This document shows, piece by piece, positions 16,374 to 25,512 of a DNA stretch of 64,000 nt. Origin of the DNA: Clostridium sp. MCC353. GTDB taxonomy: Bacteria; Bacillota; Clostridia; Lachnospirales; Lachnospiraceae. How positions within the stretch are numbered: position 1 is the stretch's first letter; each line of letters begins with the position of its first letter. The notes beneath the pieces were generated by a model, which saw only the letters and a list, made by a program, of their open reading frames with translations, ran no database searches and was not told the DNA's origin. Made by a program: the position numbers and the translations under genes. The stretch lies in assembly GCF_018785315.1 (NCBI RefSeq), contig NZ_WQPN01000066.1, positions 62,001 through 126,000 of the forward strand, given 5' to 3'.

Positions 16374-17387
16374 ATGTTAAAAGACGATATGATAATGAAA
16401 ACCGGTATTATACATATTCTGGATTCGACCATGGGAGTGCCGGTGCTCTCAGATTATGAATTTGATTTAGGTTCTGATCTGTGTGATTTTTTGAAAGCCC
16501 ACATAGAAAAATTTACAGAGAGCGACGATGTAAAGCACTGCCAGTTTTCCGATGAATCCGAAGTCTGCGCCGCCATCCGCGAATGCACGCCGGAAAACTT
16601 CATTGAAACCAGCAAAGTGATCGCGCAGAAATTATACGGAATCATGAATTCCAATATCGCCATACCGCCCGCAGATATGGCAATGGTGGTATTCAGCTGC
16701 AAAGGAAATGACTATCTGGGCGTATTAAAGCTCAACTATAAAACTTCCTACACCCACATCACCCAGCCCTCCGAAGACGGCAGCAATAACAACGACATCA
16801 TACTCCAACGCGCCATCCTGCCCTCCGAAGGCCAGAAATTATCCGAGGCATTTGTGGTGAACTTACAGGACGGAGAACTATTGCTGACCGAGAAGAAATA
16901 CGAGGTGAACGGCGAAAAAAGGCTGTATTTCTCCGAACTCTTCCTGGAATGCCACGCCCCTCTTTCCCAAAAAAGCAAGCTGGACATCGTGACAAAAGCC
17001 GTGGAGCAGGTCAACAAGAAATACTACGGCGACGACGACACCGAACGCAAAATGGAGACAAAAAGCGTAATATATCAGGAATTGGAAGAAGAAGGCTGCA
17101 TCCACATCGAAGCCATCAAAGAAAAAGTCTTCAAGGACAGCCCTGTAATGCAGGAAGAATTTGTGGAGAAGATGGAAAAATACAACATGGTTACAGAAGT
17201 TGTGGAACCCAAGAACGAACAGACCGTAAAAAAATTCCAGACCCAGTACCTGACCACCGATACGGGAATCGAAATCAAGATCCCAATGGAGGAATACGGA
17301 AACACCGATCATGTGGAGTTCATCACCAATGTGGACGGGACCATTTCCATGCTGATTAAGAATATTGGGAAACTGACTACCCGATAA
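16374..17387 (+). CDS. NdpA-type nucleoid-associated protein
   Basis: A 337-residue protein of the 37-kDa nucleoid-associated family (YejK/NdpA). Landmarks are the N-terminal IIHILDSTMGVPVLSD, central MVVFSCKGNDYLGVLKLNYK, and the C-terminal GIEIKIPMEEYG and VDGTISMLIKNIGK. In E. coli YejK associates with the nucleoid and topoisomerase IV; in Firmicutes the role is poorly known. The ATG at 16374 follows GGAGGA, which rules out the ATG four codons upstream. It is the only plus-strand gene between 1 and 25 kb and has its own promoter and terminator. Confidence 0.88.
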   Translation: MLKDDMIMKTGIIHILDSTMGVPVLSDYEFDLGSDLCDFLKAHIEKFTESDDVKHCQFSDESEVCAAIRECTPENFIETSKVIAQKLYGIMNSNIAIPPADMAMVVFSCKGNDYLGVLKLNYKTSYTHITQPSEDGSNNNDIILQRAILPSEGQKLSEAFVVNLQDGELLLTEKKYEVNGEKRLYFSELFLECHAPLSQKSKLDIVTKAVEQVNKKYYGDDDTERKMETKSVIYQELEEEGCIHIEAIKEKVFKDSPVMQEEFVEKMEKYNMVTEVVEPKNEQTVKKFQTQYLTTDTGIEIKIPMEEYGNTDHVEFITNVDGTISMLIKNIGKLTTR

Positions 17388-17404
17388 CTCATAGCCCCTA
17401 TACG

Positions 17405-17451
17405 AAAAACTCCCCTATGGAAATAATACGTTATTCCATAAGGGAGTTTTT
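17405..17451 (+). terminator. Terminator between the convergent genes
   Basis: The stem AAAACTCCC / GGGAGTTTT with inner ATGGAA / TTCCAT pairing is flanked by A and T runs. It can stop transcription from both directions: the nucleoid-protein gene on the left and the solute-binding-protein operon on the right. Confidence 0.85.
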
Positions 17452-17461
17452 ACTATTTTGA

Positions 17462-18802
17462 TCATTTCACCATGTATTCTTCCATTCCGTCCGCCATGGC
17501 GTCTACCGCCTCTTTAGGATCAGAAACCCCGGAATACATCTCTTCCAGATGTTCCAAAATAACCTGGCTGATGTTGTTGTATTGAGGATGAGGCGATTTA
17601 ACCCGGACTTTATCAATGGTGTCAGTTATGCAGAAGGTAAAGCTCTCTTCCGACGGCCTCATAATTTCTCCCTGATTTCCCGTCCTGTAATCTTCCGATT
17701 CCAAAACAGAACTTCTGGTAGGAACAAAATAATGCATCAGCTCCTCAATTGTCTCCTTACTGGTGATAAAACGAACGAATTTTCTTGACAAATCAAGATT
17801 CTTCCCTTCTGAATAGGCAGCATATCCCGCTGAACCGGACCATCCTGTAGATTTCCCATCTTCGTTAAAAGGCATTGGCACCACATCCCACTCAAAATCC
17901 AGATCCACCATCTTTTTCACATTGGAAAATAAATCCGGGAACAGAGCAAGCTGCCCCGCCTTAAAATCAATGGTAGTTCCAGGTGCGGGATGGGCTTTAT
18001 CAACAGTTATCAAATCATAAAATGTCTGAACTCCCTGTAATGACTTCTCACTGTTTATCCCAATGGTCTTATAGTCTTCACTCCACGGTTCGCCTCCATA
18101 CAGCTTGAGCACAGGCGTCATGCACACATCCCAAATGGCCCAATCACCGCCCCGTGAAAAATCAATGCCATATGTGTTATTGGACGCGTCCGTAAGCTTT
18201 TTAGCATAACCAATCATCGCGTCCACGGTCCATTCTCCCTTTTTATACAACTCTGTGGGAGTTTCTAAACCGGCTTTTTCCATCAGACTTTTATTATAGA
18301 AACACACCAACGGTGCGCCGGAAAACGGTGCGCCAACCAGTTTGCCATCATACAAATAATGGTTCTGCTGGGCCTCGGTAAAATCCGAAAAATCGTATTC
18401 CTCATCATTTAACAGTTCCGTTAAATCAGCCATAAGGCCGTCCTGATAATACTGAGGCACCGCATACTCTGCCACCCAGAATGCATCAGGGGCAGTACCT
18501 CCTGCAATCATAGTTGTAAGTTTTTGGTCGTAATCAGCCAGAGAAGAGAGTATAATATCCACGGTGCAGTTGTTCTCTTCCTCAAAAGGTTTTATCACTT
18601 CTTTTAACTTTTCCTGCTGCTCAGCAGAACCATACATCAGCATGGTCAGCTTAGTTCCGTCTGTGCTTTTTGCACCGCTTTCCCCGCTTGTCTCCGCCGA
18701 TGCAGGAGCCTTACCGGCTGTTCCCTGTGTGCCTTTGCCTCCCCCGCATCCAGCCAAAACCACTGCCATCATCACTGATAAAAATAATGCTTTTTTCCTC
18801 AT
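17462..18802 (-). CDS. Carbohydrate ABC transporter solute-binding lipoprotein (cassette 1)
   Basis: A 446-residue family 1 extracellular receptor. The lipobox is VLAGC near residue 19, followed by a Gly/Ser/Thr linker. The fold shows the usual VIKPFEEENNCTVDI and IAGGTAPDAFW near the N-terminus and GWSGSAGYAAYSEGKN in the C-terminal lobe. It is the last gene of an operon with two permeases and an FAD oxidoreductase. No ATPase is encoded nearby, as is common for MsmX-type shared ATPases. The substrate is unknown, probably a sugar or sugar derivative. Confidence 0.9.
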   Translation of the reverse strand: MRKKALFLSVMMAVVLAGCGGGKGTQGTAGKAPASAETSGESGAKSTDGTKLTMLMYGSAEQQEKLKEVIKPFEEENNCTVDIILSSLADYDQKLTTMIAGGTAPDAFWVAEYAVPQYYQDGLMADLTELLNDEEYDFSDFTEAQQNHYLYDGKLVGAPFSGAPLVCFYNKSLMEKAGLETPTELYKKGEWTVDAMIGYAKKLTDASNNTYGIDFSRGGDWAIWDVCMTPVLKLYGGEPWSEDYKTIGINSEKSLQGVQTFYDLITVDKAHPAPGTTIDFKAGQLALFPDLFSNVKKMVDLDFEWDVVPMPFNEDGKSTGWSGSAGYAAYSEGKNLDLSRKFVRFITSKETIEELMHYFVPTRSSVLESEDYRTGNQGEIMRPSEESFTFCITDTIDKVRVKSPHPQYNNISQVILEHLEEMYSGVSDPKEAVDAMADGMEEYMVK

Positions 18803-18837
18803 AAGAAACCCTCCTCAAATAGTTTGTTTACAAAAGT

Positions 18838-19674
18838 TCAGCCCTTTACACCGCTCAGAGCCACGCTCTCGATGAATTGTTTTTGAGCAATAAAAAATGC
18901 TATAATTAACGGCAGAGTAGAAATAACACATGCCGCCATCATCTGTCCCCATATTGTTCCGCTCATATCTGTAAACAACCCAAGTCCCAGAGATATGGTG
19001 TATTTATCGGTGGAATTCAGATAGATCAGGGGATCTAAAAAATCATTCCACGCATTCATAAAATTAAAAATTGCTAAAGTAGCCAATGTGGACTGGGAAA
19101 TAGGCAGCATAATCCGGAAATAAATTCCGAAAGGAGTACACCCGTCCACTTTAGCCGCCTCACAGAGCTCTGACGGCACAGAAAGATAAAACTGCCGGAA
19201 TAAGAATACGCCGAACATCCCTCCAACTCCAATTACATTGGGCATGATCAGTGGCAGGTGGGTATTGATAAAGCCTAATTTGCTCCATACCTTAAAAAGC
19301 GGTATGATTATAATTTCATTTGGAACCATCATGGCGCACAGCGGCAGCAGGAACAGAAGGCCGCTCCCCCTGAATTTCAGCTTTGCATAGGCAAAACCTG
19401 CCATTGAAGCCACCAGGCTGCCCAATATCACTACCGTCACAGTGATATAGAAACTGTTCCACATCCAGTCCAACACTGGTGACGAAATGAACATGTCCAC
19501 GTAATTCTTAACGGTTATGACAGAGGGAATCAACTCCGGCGGAACTTTAAAGATCTGTGATTCCGGCTTAAATGATGCGGAAAGCAGCCATGCATATGGA
19601 AAAATACAGATTATTCCAATGAATGCTAAAATCAGATACAGAAATATTTTGCTTTTCCTATTCTTCCTCCGCAT
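18838..19674 (-). CDS. Carbohydrate ABC permease, MalG type (cassette 1)
   Basis: A 278-residue permease with six membrane segments and the ABC-contact loop around LCEAAKVDGCTPFGIYFRI. Ends with QKQFIESVALSGVKG, the typical MalG-type tail. Overlaps the end of the MalF-type permease gene by 17 bases, so the two are translated together. It forms the channel with that protein. Confidence 0.93.
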   Translation of the reverse strand: MRRKNRKSKIFLYLILAFIGIICIFPYAWLLSASFKPESQIFKVPPELIPSVITVKNYVDMFISSPVLDWMWNSFYITVTVVILGSLVASMAGFAYAKLKFRGSGLLFLLPLCAMMVPNEIIIIPLFKVWSKLGFINTHLPLIMPNVIGVGGMFGVFLFRQFYLSVPSELCEAAKVDGCTPFGIYFRIMLPISQSTLATLAIFNFMNAWNDFLDPLIYLNSTDKYTISLGLGLFTDMSGTIWGQMMAACVISTLPLIIAFFIAQKQFIESVALSGVKG

Positions 19675-20554
19675 ATACCATCCTCCTTCTCAGTGACCAC
19701 TGTATCAAAGTTAACACTAAAATAATTAAAAACATGATCACAGCCATTGCCGCCGCATACCCCATCTTATATTCCTTAAATGCTTTCAGATAGATATAAT
19801 AGACCAAAAGCTGTGTCGTTTTGGCCGGCCCCCCGCCGGTCAGGTTATAAACATTGCTGAATATCTTCAGCGCGCCTATGGTAGTTGTAATCAGCACCAT
19901 GAAAATGGACGGCGAAAGCATAGGGATTGTGATGGATTTAAAAATCTGGAAACTGTTGGCTCCATCCAGCCTGGATGCCTCGTAATAAACCGCAGGAATC
20001 GCTTTTAATGCGGATAAAAAGATTACCATGTTCAATCCCACACCCTTCATCATCGTGTTTACGATTAAAACAGGCATAGTCAGCTTCACATCATACAGCC
20101 ACGCAGGCCCCGTAATGCCAATCGTTTTTAGCAGACTATTTAAAATCCCCACATCCGTTGCCAGAATATATTTCCAAACGATCGCCCACACAACAATGGG
20201 CGTTATATTGGGCATGAATACAAGTGTACGCATAATCCCGGTTCCTTTGATTTTCTGATTCAGCAATACTGCCAGAATAATGGCAATACTCACATTGAGC
20301 GGAACCAGGCAGACCGTAAAGAACAAAGAGTTTTCCATTGCATTTAAGAAATCACCGTCTTTTAAAAATAATGTCTTATAGTTTTCCAGTCCCACCACAT
20401 TGATGCTGCCAATCAGCTTTGCGTCCGTCATGCTCAAATACAGTTCATAAATCAAAGGAACGTACAGAAAAAATATAGAACCCAACACTACCGGAGCGAT
20501 CATACAGTAAGCGTATTTACTGTCGGTCCTAAGCACCCCTGATTGTTTCTTCAT
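19658..20554 (-). CDS. Carbohydrate ABC permease, MalF type (cassette 1)
   Basis: A 298-residue permease with six membrane segments. The contact loop is YYEASRLDGANSFQIFKSI and TGGGPAKTTQLLVYYIY is typical of the MalF/UgpA class. It lies 12 bases after the FAD oxidoreductase gene and partners the MalG-type protein that follows. Confidence 0.93.
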   Translation of the reverse strand: MKKQSGVLRTDSKYAYCMIAPVVLGSIFFLYVPLIYELYLSMTDAKLIGSINVVGLENYKTLFLKDGDFLNAMENSLFFTVCLVPLNVSIAIILAVLLNQKIKGTGIMRTLVFMPNITPIVVWAIVWKYILATDVGILNSLLKTIGITGPAWLYDVKLTMPVLIVNTMMKGVGLNMVIFLSALKAIPAVYYEASRLDGANSFQIFKSITIPMLSPSIFMVLITTTIGALKIFSNVYNLTGGGPAKTTQLLVYYIYLKAFKEYKMGYAAAMAVIMFLIILVLTLIQWSLRRRMVYAEEE

Positions 20555-20566
20555 AAATACCTCCCG

Positions 20567-21871
20567 TCAATCAAACAGTTCCACACCTGCCTTCATCAGC
20601 CTTTTTTGGATTTCTCCCACATCCGCCTTTCTCGGGCTTTTTCCCACCTCTGCACAGTATGCCGCCGCAATCCCTGCTGCCTGTCCCATTGCCATGCAGA
20701 TGGACATCACCCGGTAGGATGCATGAGCCCGGTGGGAACCGGAAATGCACCGGCCAGCCACTAACAGGTTATCCGCTTTCAGCGGCACAAAACACCGATA
20801 GGGGATATCATATGGTTTCACATACTGGATCTCCTCCTCAGCCTGCCCGGAACCCGCCGGATTATGTATGTCCACAATAAACTCCGCATTATGAACTATC
20901 ACATCCGGGAACTTGGCGCCGTCTATAAGATCCTGAACTTTGAGCTTATATTCTCCCATCACCCTGCGGCTCTCTCTCACCCCCAGCGTTGTCCCACTTG
21001 AAATTAATTTACAGTCCTCATATCCCGGCAAATAATGATGGAAAAAATCCATTAAAAGTGACATCTGTTTTCTCAGCTCCCGGTCCGCCGGATATATCTG
21101 ATCCATGCAGGTGGAGTCCACCCCGTTCATCTGGGTGGTGTTCACCTGCCGTTCTCCCGGCTTTGTGGTCCTGTGAAGTCTTACGGCAGCAAGATTTTCA
21201 GGCAGGATTCCCTGTTCACTGCATCTCTTTGTAAAATCCAGAAAACGCTCTCCACCCAATTCAACATCATCAACATCACCTATGCAGACAACCCCTCTCT
21301 CTTCATCCACCTGATCTATGGTAAACTCCAGAGTTACCGGCTGCGTCAGTCCGTCTTCCCTCCTCCCCTTTTCAATCGGCGCCCCCGCCAGATAAGAAAC
21401 ATCACCGTCTCCCGTTGCATCAATGATCACCTTCCCACTTAGAACCCCCGGCCCCTCTTTGCCAGAAATGAGAAGACCGGTGAGCGTTTCCCCCTCAGTT
21501 ATCACATCAGTTACCGCAGTCTGCAGAAATACGGTTAATTTTTCATGATCCACAAATTCTGCTAAAACTCTCTTCGCTCTTTCTATATCGTGGGCCACAC
21601 CCACTTCCCCGATCATATCGTTATCCGGGACCCCCAGCAATTTCATCACCTCATCCCTCATGGTTCCCGGACCTACCATGCCCAGAATAGGCCCTACATG
21701 CCCTACTGTCAGACAGCCCCCCACAATGCCATATCGTTCCACCAAAGCAACTTTCGCCCCTTCTCTGGCAGCCGCTACCGCAGCACAGATGCCGGCCGGA
21801 CCTGCGCCTGCTACCACCACGTCATAACTGCCTTTTACTGCTATTTCTTTACTATATTTTATATAATTCAT
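20567..21871 (-). CDS. FAD-dependent oxidoreductase of the PF12831 type (cassette 1)
   Basis: A 434-residue cytoplasmic flavoprotein. The FAD dinucleotide motif is VVVAGAGPAGICAAVAAAR near residue 17, followed by VERYGIVGGCLTVGHVGP. A middle VIIDATGDGDVSYLAG and GVRESRRVMGEYKL precede the C-terminal VAGRCISGSHRAHASYR and GQAAGIAAAYCA. The family has no agreed substrate. It opens an operon with two sugar permeases and a binding protein, with a LacI-type operator 16 bases before its ATG, so its substrate is probably what that system imports. The oxidoreductase at 60564-61916 has the same motif order. Confidence 0.88.
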   Translation of the reverse strand: MNYIKYSKEIAVKGSYDVVVAGAGPAGICAAVAAAREGAKVALVERYGIVGGCLTVGHVGPILGMVGPGTMRDEVMKLLGVPDNDMIGEVGVAHDIERAKRVLAEFVDHEKLTVFLQTAVTDVITEGETLTGLLISGKEGPGVLSGKVIIDATGDGDVSYLAGAPIEKGRREDGLTQPVTLEFTIDQVDEERGVVCIGDVDDVELGGERFLDFTKRCSEQGILPENLAAVRLHRTTKPGERQVNTTQMNGVDSTCMDQIYPADRELRKQMSLLMDFFHHYLPGYEDCKLISSGTTLGVRESRRVMGEYKLKVQDLIDGAKFPDVIVHNAEFIVDIHNPAGSGQAEEEIQYVKPYDIPYRCFVPLKADNLLVAGRCISGSHRAHASYRVMSICMAMGQAAGIAAAYCAEVGKSPRKADVGEIQKRLMKAGVELFD

Positions 21872-21886
21872 GTTTTCTCCCTTATC

Positions 21887-21898
21887 TGGAACGTTCCA
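21887..21898. promoter_or_regulatory. LacI-type operator before cassette 1
   Basis: The perfect palindrome TGGAACGTTCCA lies between the lacI-type gene and the FAD oxidoreductase, 16 bases before the latter's ATG. Palindromes with a central CG are the known operator type of the LacI family. A second copy, differing in one base, lies before the regulator gene. Confidence 0.8.
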
Positions 21899-21914
21899 AA
21901 GAATATTTTTAATA

Positions 21915-21941
21915 ATTGCGGTATCTTTTTAATACCGCAAT
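21915..21941. other. Stem-loop at the end of the lacI-type gene
   Basis: ATTGCGGTAT and ATACCGCAAT form a 10-bp stem with a short T-rich loop right at the stop codon. On the minus strand no T-run follows, so it is not a clear terminator. It may only dampen readthrough into cassette 1 or stabilise the message. Confidence 0.45.
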
Positions 21942-22972
21942 TAATTTCTTCTGATTACAGAATCCCGTTCTACTAATCTCACCGGCAGCACAACCGATAC
22001 TTTTTTTCTGTCAGGGTTTTCAATCCGGTCCAAGAGAAGACGGCAGGCTTCCATACCCATACGCCTTTTTCCTATGTCAACGGTTGACAATGCCGGTGAT
22101 GCATATCCCGAAAGAATCGAATCTTCATAGCTCACCACCGATACATCTTCAGGAACTCTGATTTTATTCTCATAGAAATACCGCAAAATGCCCAGCGCAA
22201 TGCCGTCATTTGCTGCCAGAACCCCATCCGGCCGTTCCCCGGATTCCCACACCTTCTTCATAGCCTCATATCCGCCGATGCCGGAATTGTGCTCAGCATT
22301 CACATCCATATAATGTACCAGTGAGCCCCCTTCTTCCTCAACAGCCTGATAAAATCCGGTCTTTCTGAGCCTGTTCGTGCTAAACATCACCGGACAGTTG
22401 ATGTAACAAAGCTTTTTATGCCCTGTCTGTATCAAATGGAGCGCGGCGGTTTTTGCCCCCTGCTTCACATCAGCAGTTACCGAATCAAAGCAGTCATGCT
22501 CTCTTCCCAGGACCACAGTAGGAATCCCTGTTTTTCTGATTAAGTCAGAGAATTCTTTTTCAATCAAACTTCCAACAATAAACAGTCCGTCTACCCTGTG
22601 CGTCTTTATCAATTGAGGAAGCTTCTGCTCCGAATCAAAAATGCAGAATTGTTCATTGAGCAGACCATAATCCGTATTGAGAAGGATCTCCGGTATTCCG
22701 GATATCACATCATAAGAAAACAGATCTGTTTCAATATCAAAATCGTACGATTCCTTCTTCACATTCTCCGTGAGCATCAAAACTCCAAGATTATTCGTTT
22801 TTTTGCTGATCAGGCTCCTGGCTGATATGTTGGGCGTATAACCCAATTCCCGGATTGATTCCAACACCTTCTGCCTCGTCTCTTCCCGAACCAAAGGGCT
22901 GTCATTGACAACTAACGAGACCGTGCTTTTTGAAACTTGAGCATGTTTTGCTACATCCAAAATGGTTACCAA
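21941..22972 (-). CDS. LacI-family transcriptional regulator
   Basis: A 343-residue repressor. The N-terminal helix-turn-helix with hinge reads TILDVAKHAQVSKSTVSLVV and ARSLISKKTN. The periplasmic-binding-like ligand domain runs from about 60 to the end. The start is TTG at 22972, nine bases after GGAGGGGGG; no ATG exists upstream in frame. It has its own operator and lies upstream of the ABC plus FAD cassette carrying a matching site. The inducer is presumably the transported compound. Confidence 0.92.
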   Translation of the reverse strand: MVTILDVAKHAQVSKSTVSLVVNDSPLVREETRQKVLESIRELGYTPNISARSLISKKTNNLGVLMLTENVKKESYDFDIETDLFSYDVISGIPEILLNTDYGLLNEQFCIFDSEQKLPQLIKTHRVDGLFIVGSLIEKEFSDLIRKTGIPTVVLGREHDCFDSVTADVKQGAKTAALHLIQTGHKKLCYINCPVMFSTNRLRKTGFYQAVEEEGGSLVHYMDVNAEHNSGIGGYEAMKKVWESGERPDGVLAANDGIALGILRYFYENKIRVPEDVSVVSYEDSILSGYASPALSTVDIGKRRMGMEACRLLLDRIENPDRKKVSVVLPVRLVERDSVIRRN

Positions 22973-23003
22973 ATAATCCCCCCTCCATGCCTTTTTTCTC
23001 TTT

Positions 23004-23015
23004 TGGAACGTTCCT
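23004..23015. promoter_or_regulatory. LacI-type operator before the regulator gene
   Basis: TGGAACGTTCCT, eleven of twelve bases identical to the site at 21887-21898, extended by TTT and AAA to near-symmetry. It sits about 30 bases before the TTG start, consistent with autorepression. Confidence 0.75.
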
Positions 23016-23118
23016 AAACTATGTTTTTATGATATCATCATTTAATTTAAATGTCAATGGGCTGAACATCTATTTATGTTCGGTTCGTTAATATCACAAA
23101 AAATGTTTCATATGATAA

Positions 23119-23186
23119 AAAATACCGATTTCCCCGAACCGGACTCTTTTACACAAAGTCCTCTTTACTCGTGAAATCGGTATTTT
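23119..23186 (-). terminator. Terminator after aroC
   Basis: The outer stem TACCGATTTC / GAAATCGGTA encloses an inner GGACT / AGTCC pair. On the minus strand it ends in TATTTTTTATC, about 45 bases after the aroC stop. Confidence 0.7.
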
Positions 23187-23231
23187 ACTATATAGTACAT
23201 TTTAATTTTCCAAAATGAATTTAACAAATCA

Positions 23232-24311
23232 TCACGAAATCCGGCTGCTTTGTCCCTGCAGCAGAAGATCCGCCACCGTAAACGCCGCCATGGCCTCGAC
23301 CACCACGACCGCCCTTGGCACCACAATGGGGTCATGTCTGCCTTTTATCTCGATCTTCACGTCCTGCCCGTCCCGGTTCACGGTTTCCTGCTCTAAAGCG
23401 ATGGAAGGCGTAGGTTTGAAGGCAGCCCGGAATATAATATCGCTTCCGTCGCTCATCCCTCCCAGGATTCCGCCTGAGTGGTTGGTCTTTTTGCATACAC
23501 GGCCATCGGGTCCCATATAAAATGCGTCGTTATTGACTGATCCGGTGGATCTGGCCGCGGCAAATCCGTCGCCTACTTCAAATCCTTTCACGGCCCCTAT
23601 GGACATCACCGCCATAGCCAGGCTGGCATCCAGTTTGTCAAATACCGGTTCGCCCACGCCTGCCGGGACGCCTGTAATCACACATTCCACAATGCCGCCT
23701 GCCGAATCCTTTTTCGCCATCAGATCTTCCAGATAGGCCTCGGCTTCTAAAGCGGCCTCCGAATCCGGCATATACAGCCGGTTTTTCTCCGCTTCTTCCA
23801 GAGAAAAACGCTCCGCCCTGATCTCCACAGGCCCAATAGATTTGGTATATGCAGTCACCTGTATCCCAAAATGTTCAAGCAGCTTACAGGCCACCGCCCC
23901 GGCAGCCACCCGGCCTATGGTTTCCCGGCCGGAAGAGCGTCCGCCGCCCCGGTAATCACGGAAACCATATTTAGCATCAAAACCATAGTCCGCATGGCCC
24001 GGACGGTATACATTCATGATATTGCTGTAATCATGGGAACGCTGATCCTGGTTTCTTATCATCATGGAAATAGGCGTTCCCGTTGTCTTTCCCTCAAATA
24101 CGCCGGAAAGGATCTCCACCCGGTCGCCTTCCTGGCGCATGGTGGTGAATTTACTCTGTCCCGGTTTTCTCCTGTCCAGATACTTCTGAATATCCTCTTC
24201 GCAAAGAGCAAGTCCTGCCGGACAGCCGTCAACCACAACTCCCACGCCCTTCCCATGGGATTCTCCCCAGGTAGTCATGGTCAGATGATTTCCAAATATT
24301 GATCCCGCCAT
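23232..24311 (-). CDS. aroC: Chorismate synthase
   Basis: A 359-residue enzyme making chorismate from 5-enolpyruvylshikimate-3-phosphate, the last step of the shikimate pathway. It uses reduced FMN. Signatures: [18 protein letters not shown] at the N-terminus, [22 protein letters not shown] in two parts near residue 110, and [22 protein letters not shown] later. It is three bases after the propeller gene and shares its transcript. No other aro gene is in the window. Confidence 0.97.
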   Translation of the reverse strand: MAGSIFGNHLTMTTWGESHGKGVGVVVDGCPAGLALCEEDIQKYLDRRKPGQSKFTTMRQEGDRVEILSGVFEGKTTGTPISMMIRNQDQRSHDYSNIMNVYRPGHADYGFDAKYGFRDYRGGGRSSGRETIGRVAAGAVACKLLEHFGIQVTAYTKSIGPVEIRAERFSLEEAEKNRLYMPDSEAALEAEAYLEDLMAKKDSAGGIVECVITGVPAGVGEPVFDKLDASLAMAVMSIGAVKGFEVGDGFAAARSTGSVNNDAFYMGPDGRVCKKTNHSGGILGGMSDGSDIIFRAAFKPTPSIALEQETVNRDGQDVKIEIKGRHDPIVVPRAVVVVEAMAAFTVADLLLQGQSSRIS

Positions 24312-24314
24312 GGT

Positions 24315-25379
24315 CTAATCTCCTACCTTGACGATCACGCAGCTGTTCGGTTCATTCACCCGGATCGGATTGGCGCTCATGACCAGCAGCCCTCTCTCAT
24401 AATCCACGCGGAAGAATGTAATGCTGCCGCTCTCATGATTGATAGCCGCAATATGCTGGTCATCCGGGAATACCGCGATATCCTTAGGATAATCACCGCT
24501 GATCGGCAGACAGCAGAGCAGGGTGAGAAGGCCGGTTTCCTTATCTCTCTTGTATACGCTGACCGTATTGTCTCCTGCATTGCCGCAGTACATATAGCTC
24601 TGATCCGGATCATTGGAAAACCGCAGGGAACAGGCCGCCGTCAATTCACTGTAATTTTTTTCGCCTACCGTGGAAATCGTCTGGATCTTTTCGATCACCG
24701 GCGTCCTTTCCCCGGTTTCATATGTGAATACTTCTATTACATTCTTCAATTCATACAGCAGATAGAAAAACTTTCCGTCGTCGCTGAAACGGAAGCATCT
24801 GGGAGCAGATTCCAGCTCGCAGCGGACCGCATCCACCTGTAACATCCGTCTCTCCTTCTGGTTGAACCGGTAAATCTTCACCTGGTCGATTCCCAGATCC
24901 GCCACCATCACATATTTGCCGTCCGGCGTCATGCGGGTGCAGCTCACGTGGGGGCGGAAATTACGTTCGGCAACACTGCCCAACCCTTTGTGGAAGACGC
25001 CTGTAACAATGCCCCCCACAGAACCGTCCCTGTTCAGGTCCAGAATCGTGGCCTTGCCGTCATGATAGCCGGATACGAAGATATACTTGTCATCCTTGTC
25101 CGTAGACAGGTGGCAGCCTCTCATGCCTTTAATATTAGCGCTGTTTAAACGGGTAATGCTTCCATTTTCATGTATCTTAAATGAGACGACACCCTCGTCT
25201 GCAATCGAATATAATGTTTTGCCGTCGCTGGACGGAATCACATAAGAGGAGTTGTCCACCTCCATCTCACACCGTGGAATAAAAACTCCTTTTTCAACAT
25301 CCACATCGTACACTGTAATTCCCTTTGCCTTTCCTGTGTAGGAATAGGAGCCCACATAGGCCATGTATTTACCTTTCAT
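24315..25379 (-). CDS. Lactonase-family seven-bladed beta-propeller (Pgl-like)
   Basis: A 354-residue protein of the 6-phosphogluconolactonase/YbhE family. It opens with YVGSYSYTGKAKGITVYDVD and shows blade repeats such as GCHLSTDKDDKYIFVSGYHD, RPHVSCTRMTPDGKYVMVAD and SGDYPKDIAVFPDDQHIAAI. In E. coli Pgl hydrolyses 6-phosphogluconolactone in the oxidative pentose pathway, but propellers of this type can act on other lactones. No signal peptide. It precedes aroC, three bases apart. Confidence 0.8.
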   Translation of the reverse strand: MKGKYMAYVGSYSYTGKAKGITVYDVDVEKGVFIPRCEMEVDNSSYVIPSSDGKTLYSIADEGVVSFKIHENGSITRLNSANIKGMRGCHLSTDKDDKYIFVSGYHDGKATILDLNRDGSVGGIVTGVFHKGLGSVAERNFRPHVSCTRMTPDGKYVMVADLGIDQVKIYRFNQKERRMLQVDAVRCELESAPRCFRFSDDGKFFYLLYELKNVIEVFTYETGERTPVIEKIQTISTVGEKNYSELTAACSLRFSNDPDQSYMYCGNAGDNTVSVYKRDKETGLLTLLCCLPISGDYPKDIAVFPDDQHIAAINHESGSITFFRVDYERGLLVMSANPIRVNEPNSCVIVKVGD

Positions 25380-25410
25380 ACTGAAATGTCCTCCTCAAAA
25401 TACCGTGATT

Positions 25411-25421
25411 TTTAAGTTAAA
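25411..25421. promoter_or_regulatory. Operator-like palindrome, copy 1 (propeller side)
   Basis: TTTAAGTTAAA is a palindrome about a central G. It lies 32 bases before the propeller gene on the divergent side and is repeated at 25513-25523, beyond the promoter of the XRE-cupin gene. Confidence 0.5.
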
Positions 25422-25453
25422 GATATCATATCACACAATCATTGAAAAATCTA

Positions 25454-25481
25454 TTGACAGTACAGGATTTTTCAGTATAAT
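25454..25481 (+). promoter_or_regulatory. Promoter of the XRE-pot operon
   Basis: TTGACA and TATAAT are separated by 16 bases, close to the sigma-A consensus. The start codon of the regulator lies 75 bases downstream. Confidence 0.8.
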
Positions 25482-25512
25482 GAATCTTGTCGCTTGTTTA
25501 TTATTACTAAAC

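Noticed and set aside
16878-17312. 144-codon minus-strand frame rich in Phe and Leu
   Set aside because: It is the shadow of the nucleoid-associated protein gene and has no ribosome site.
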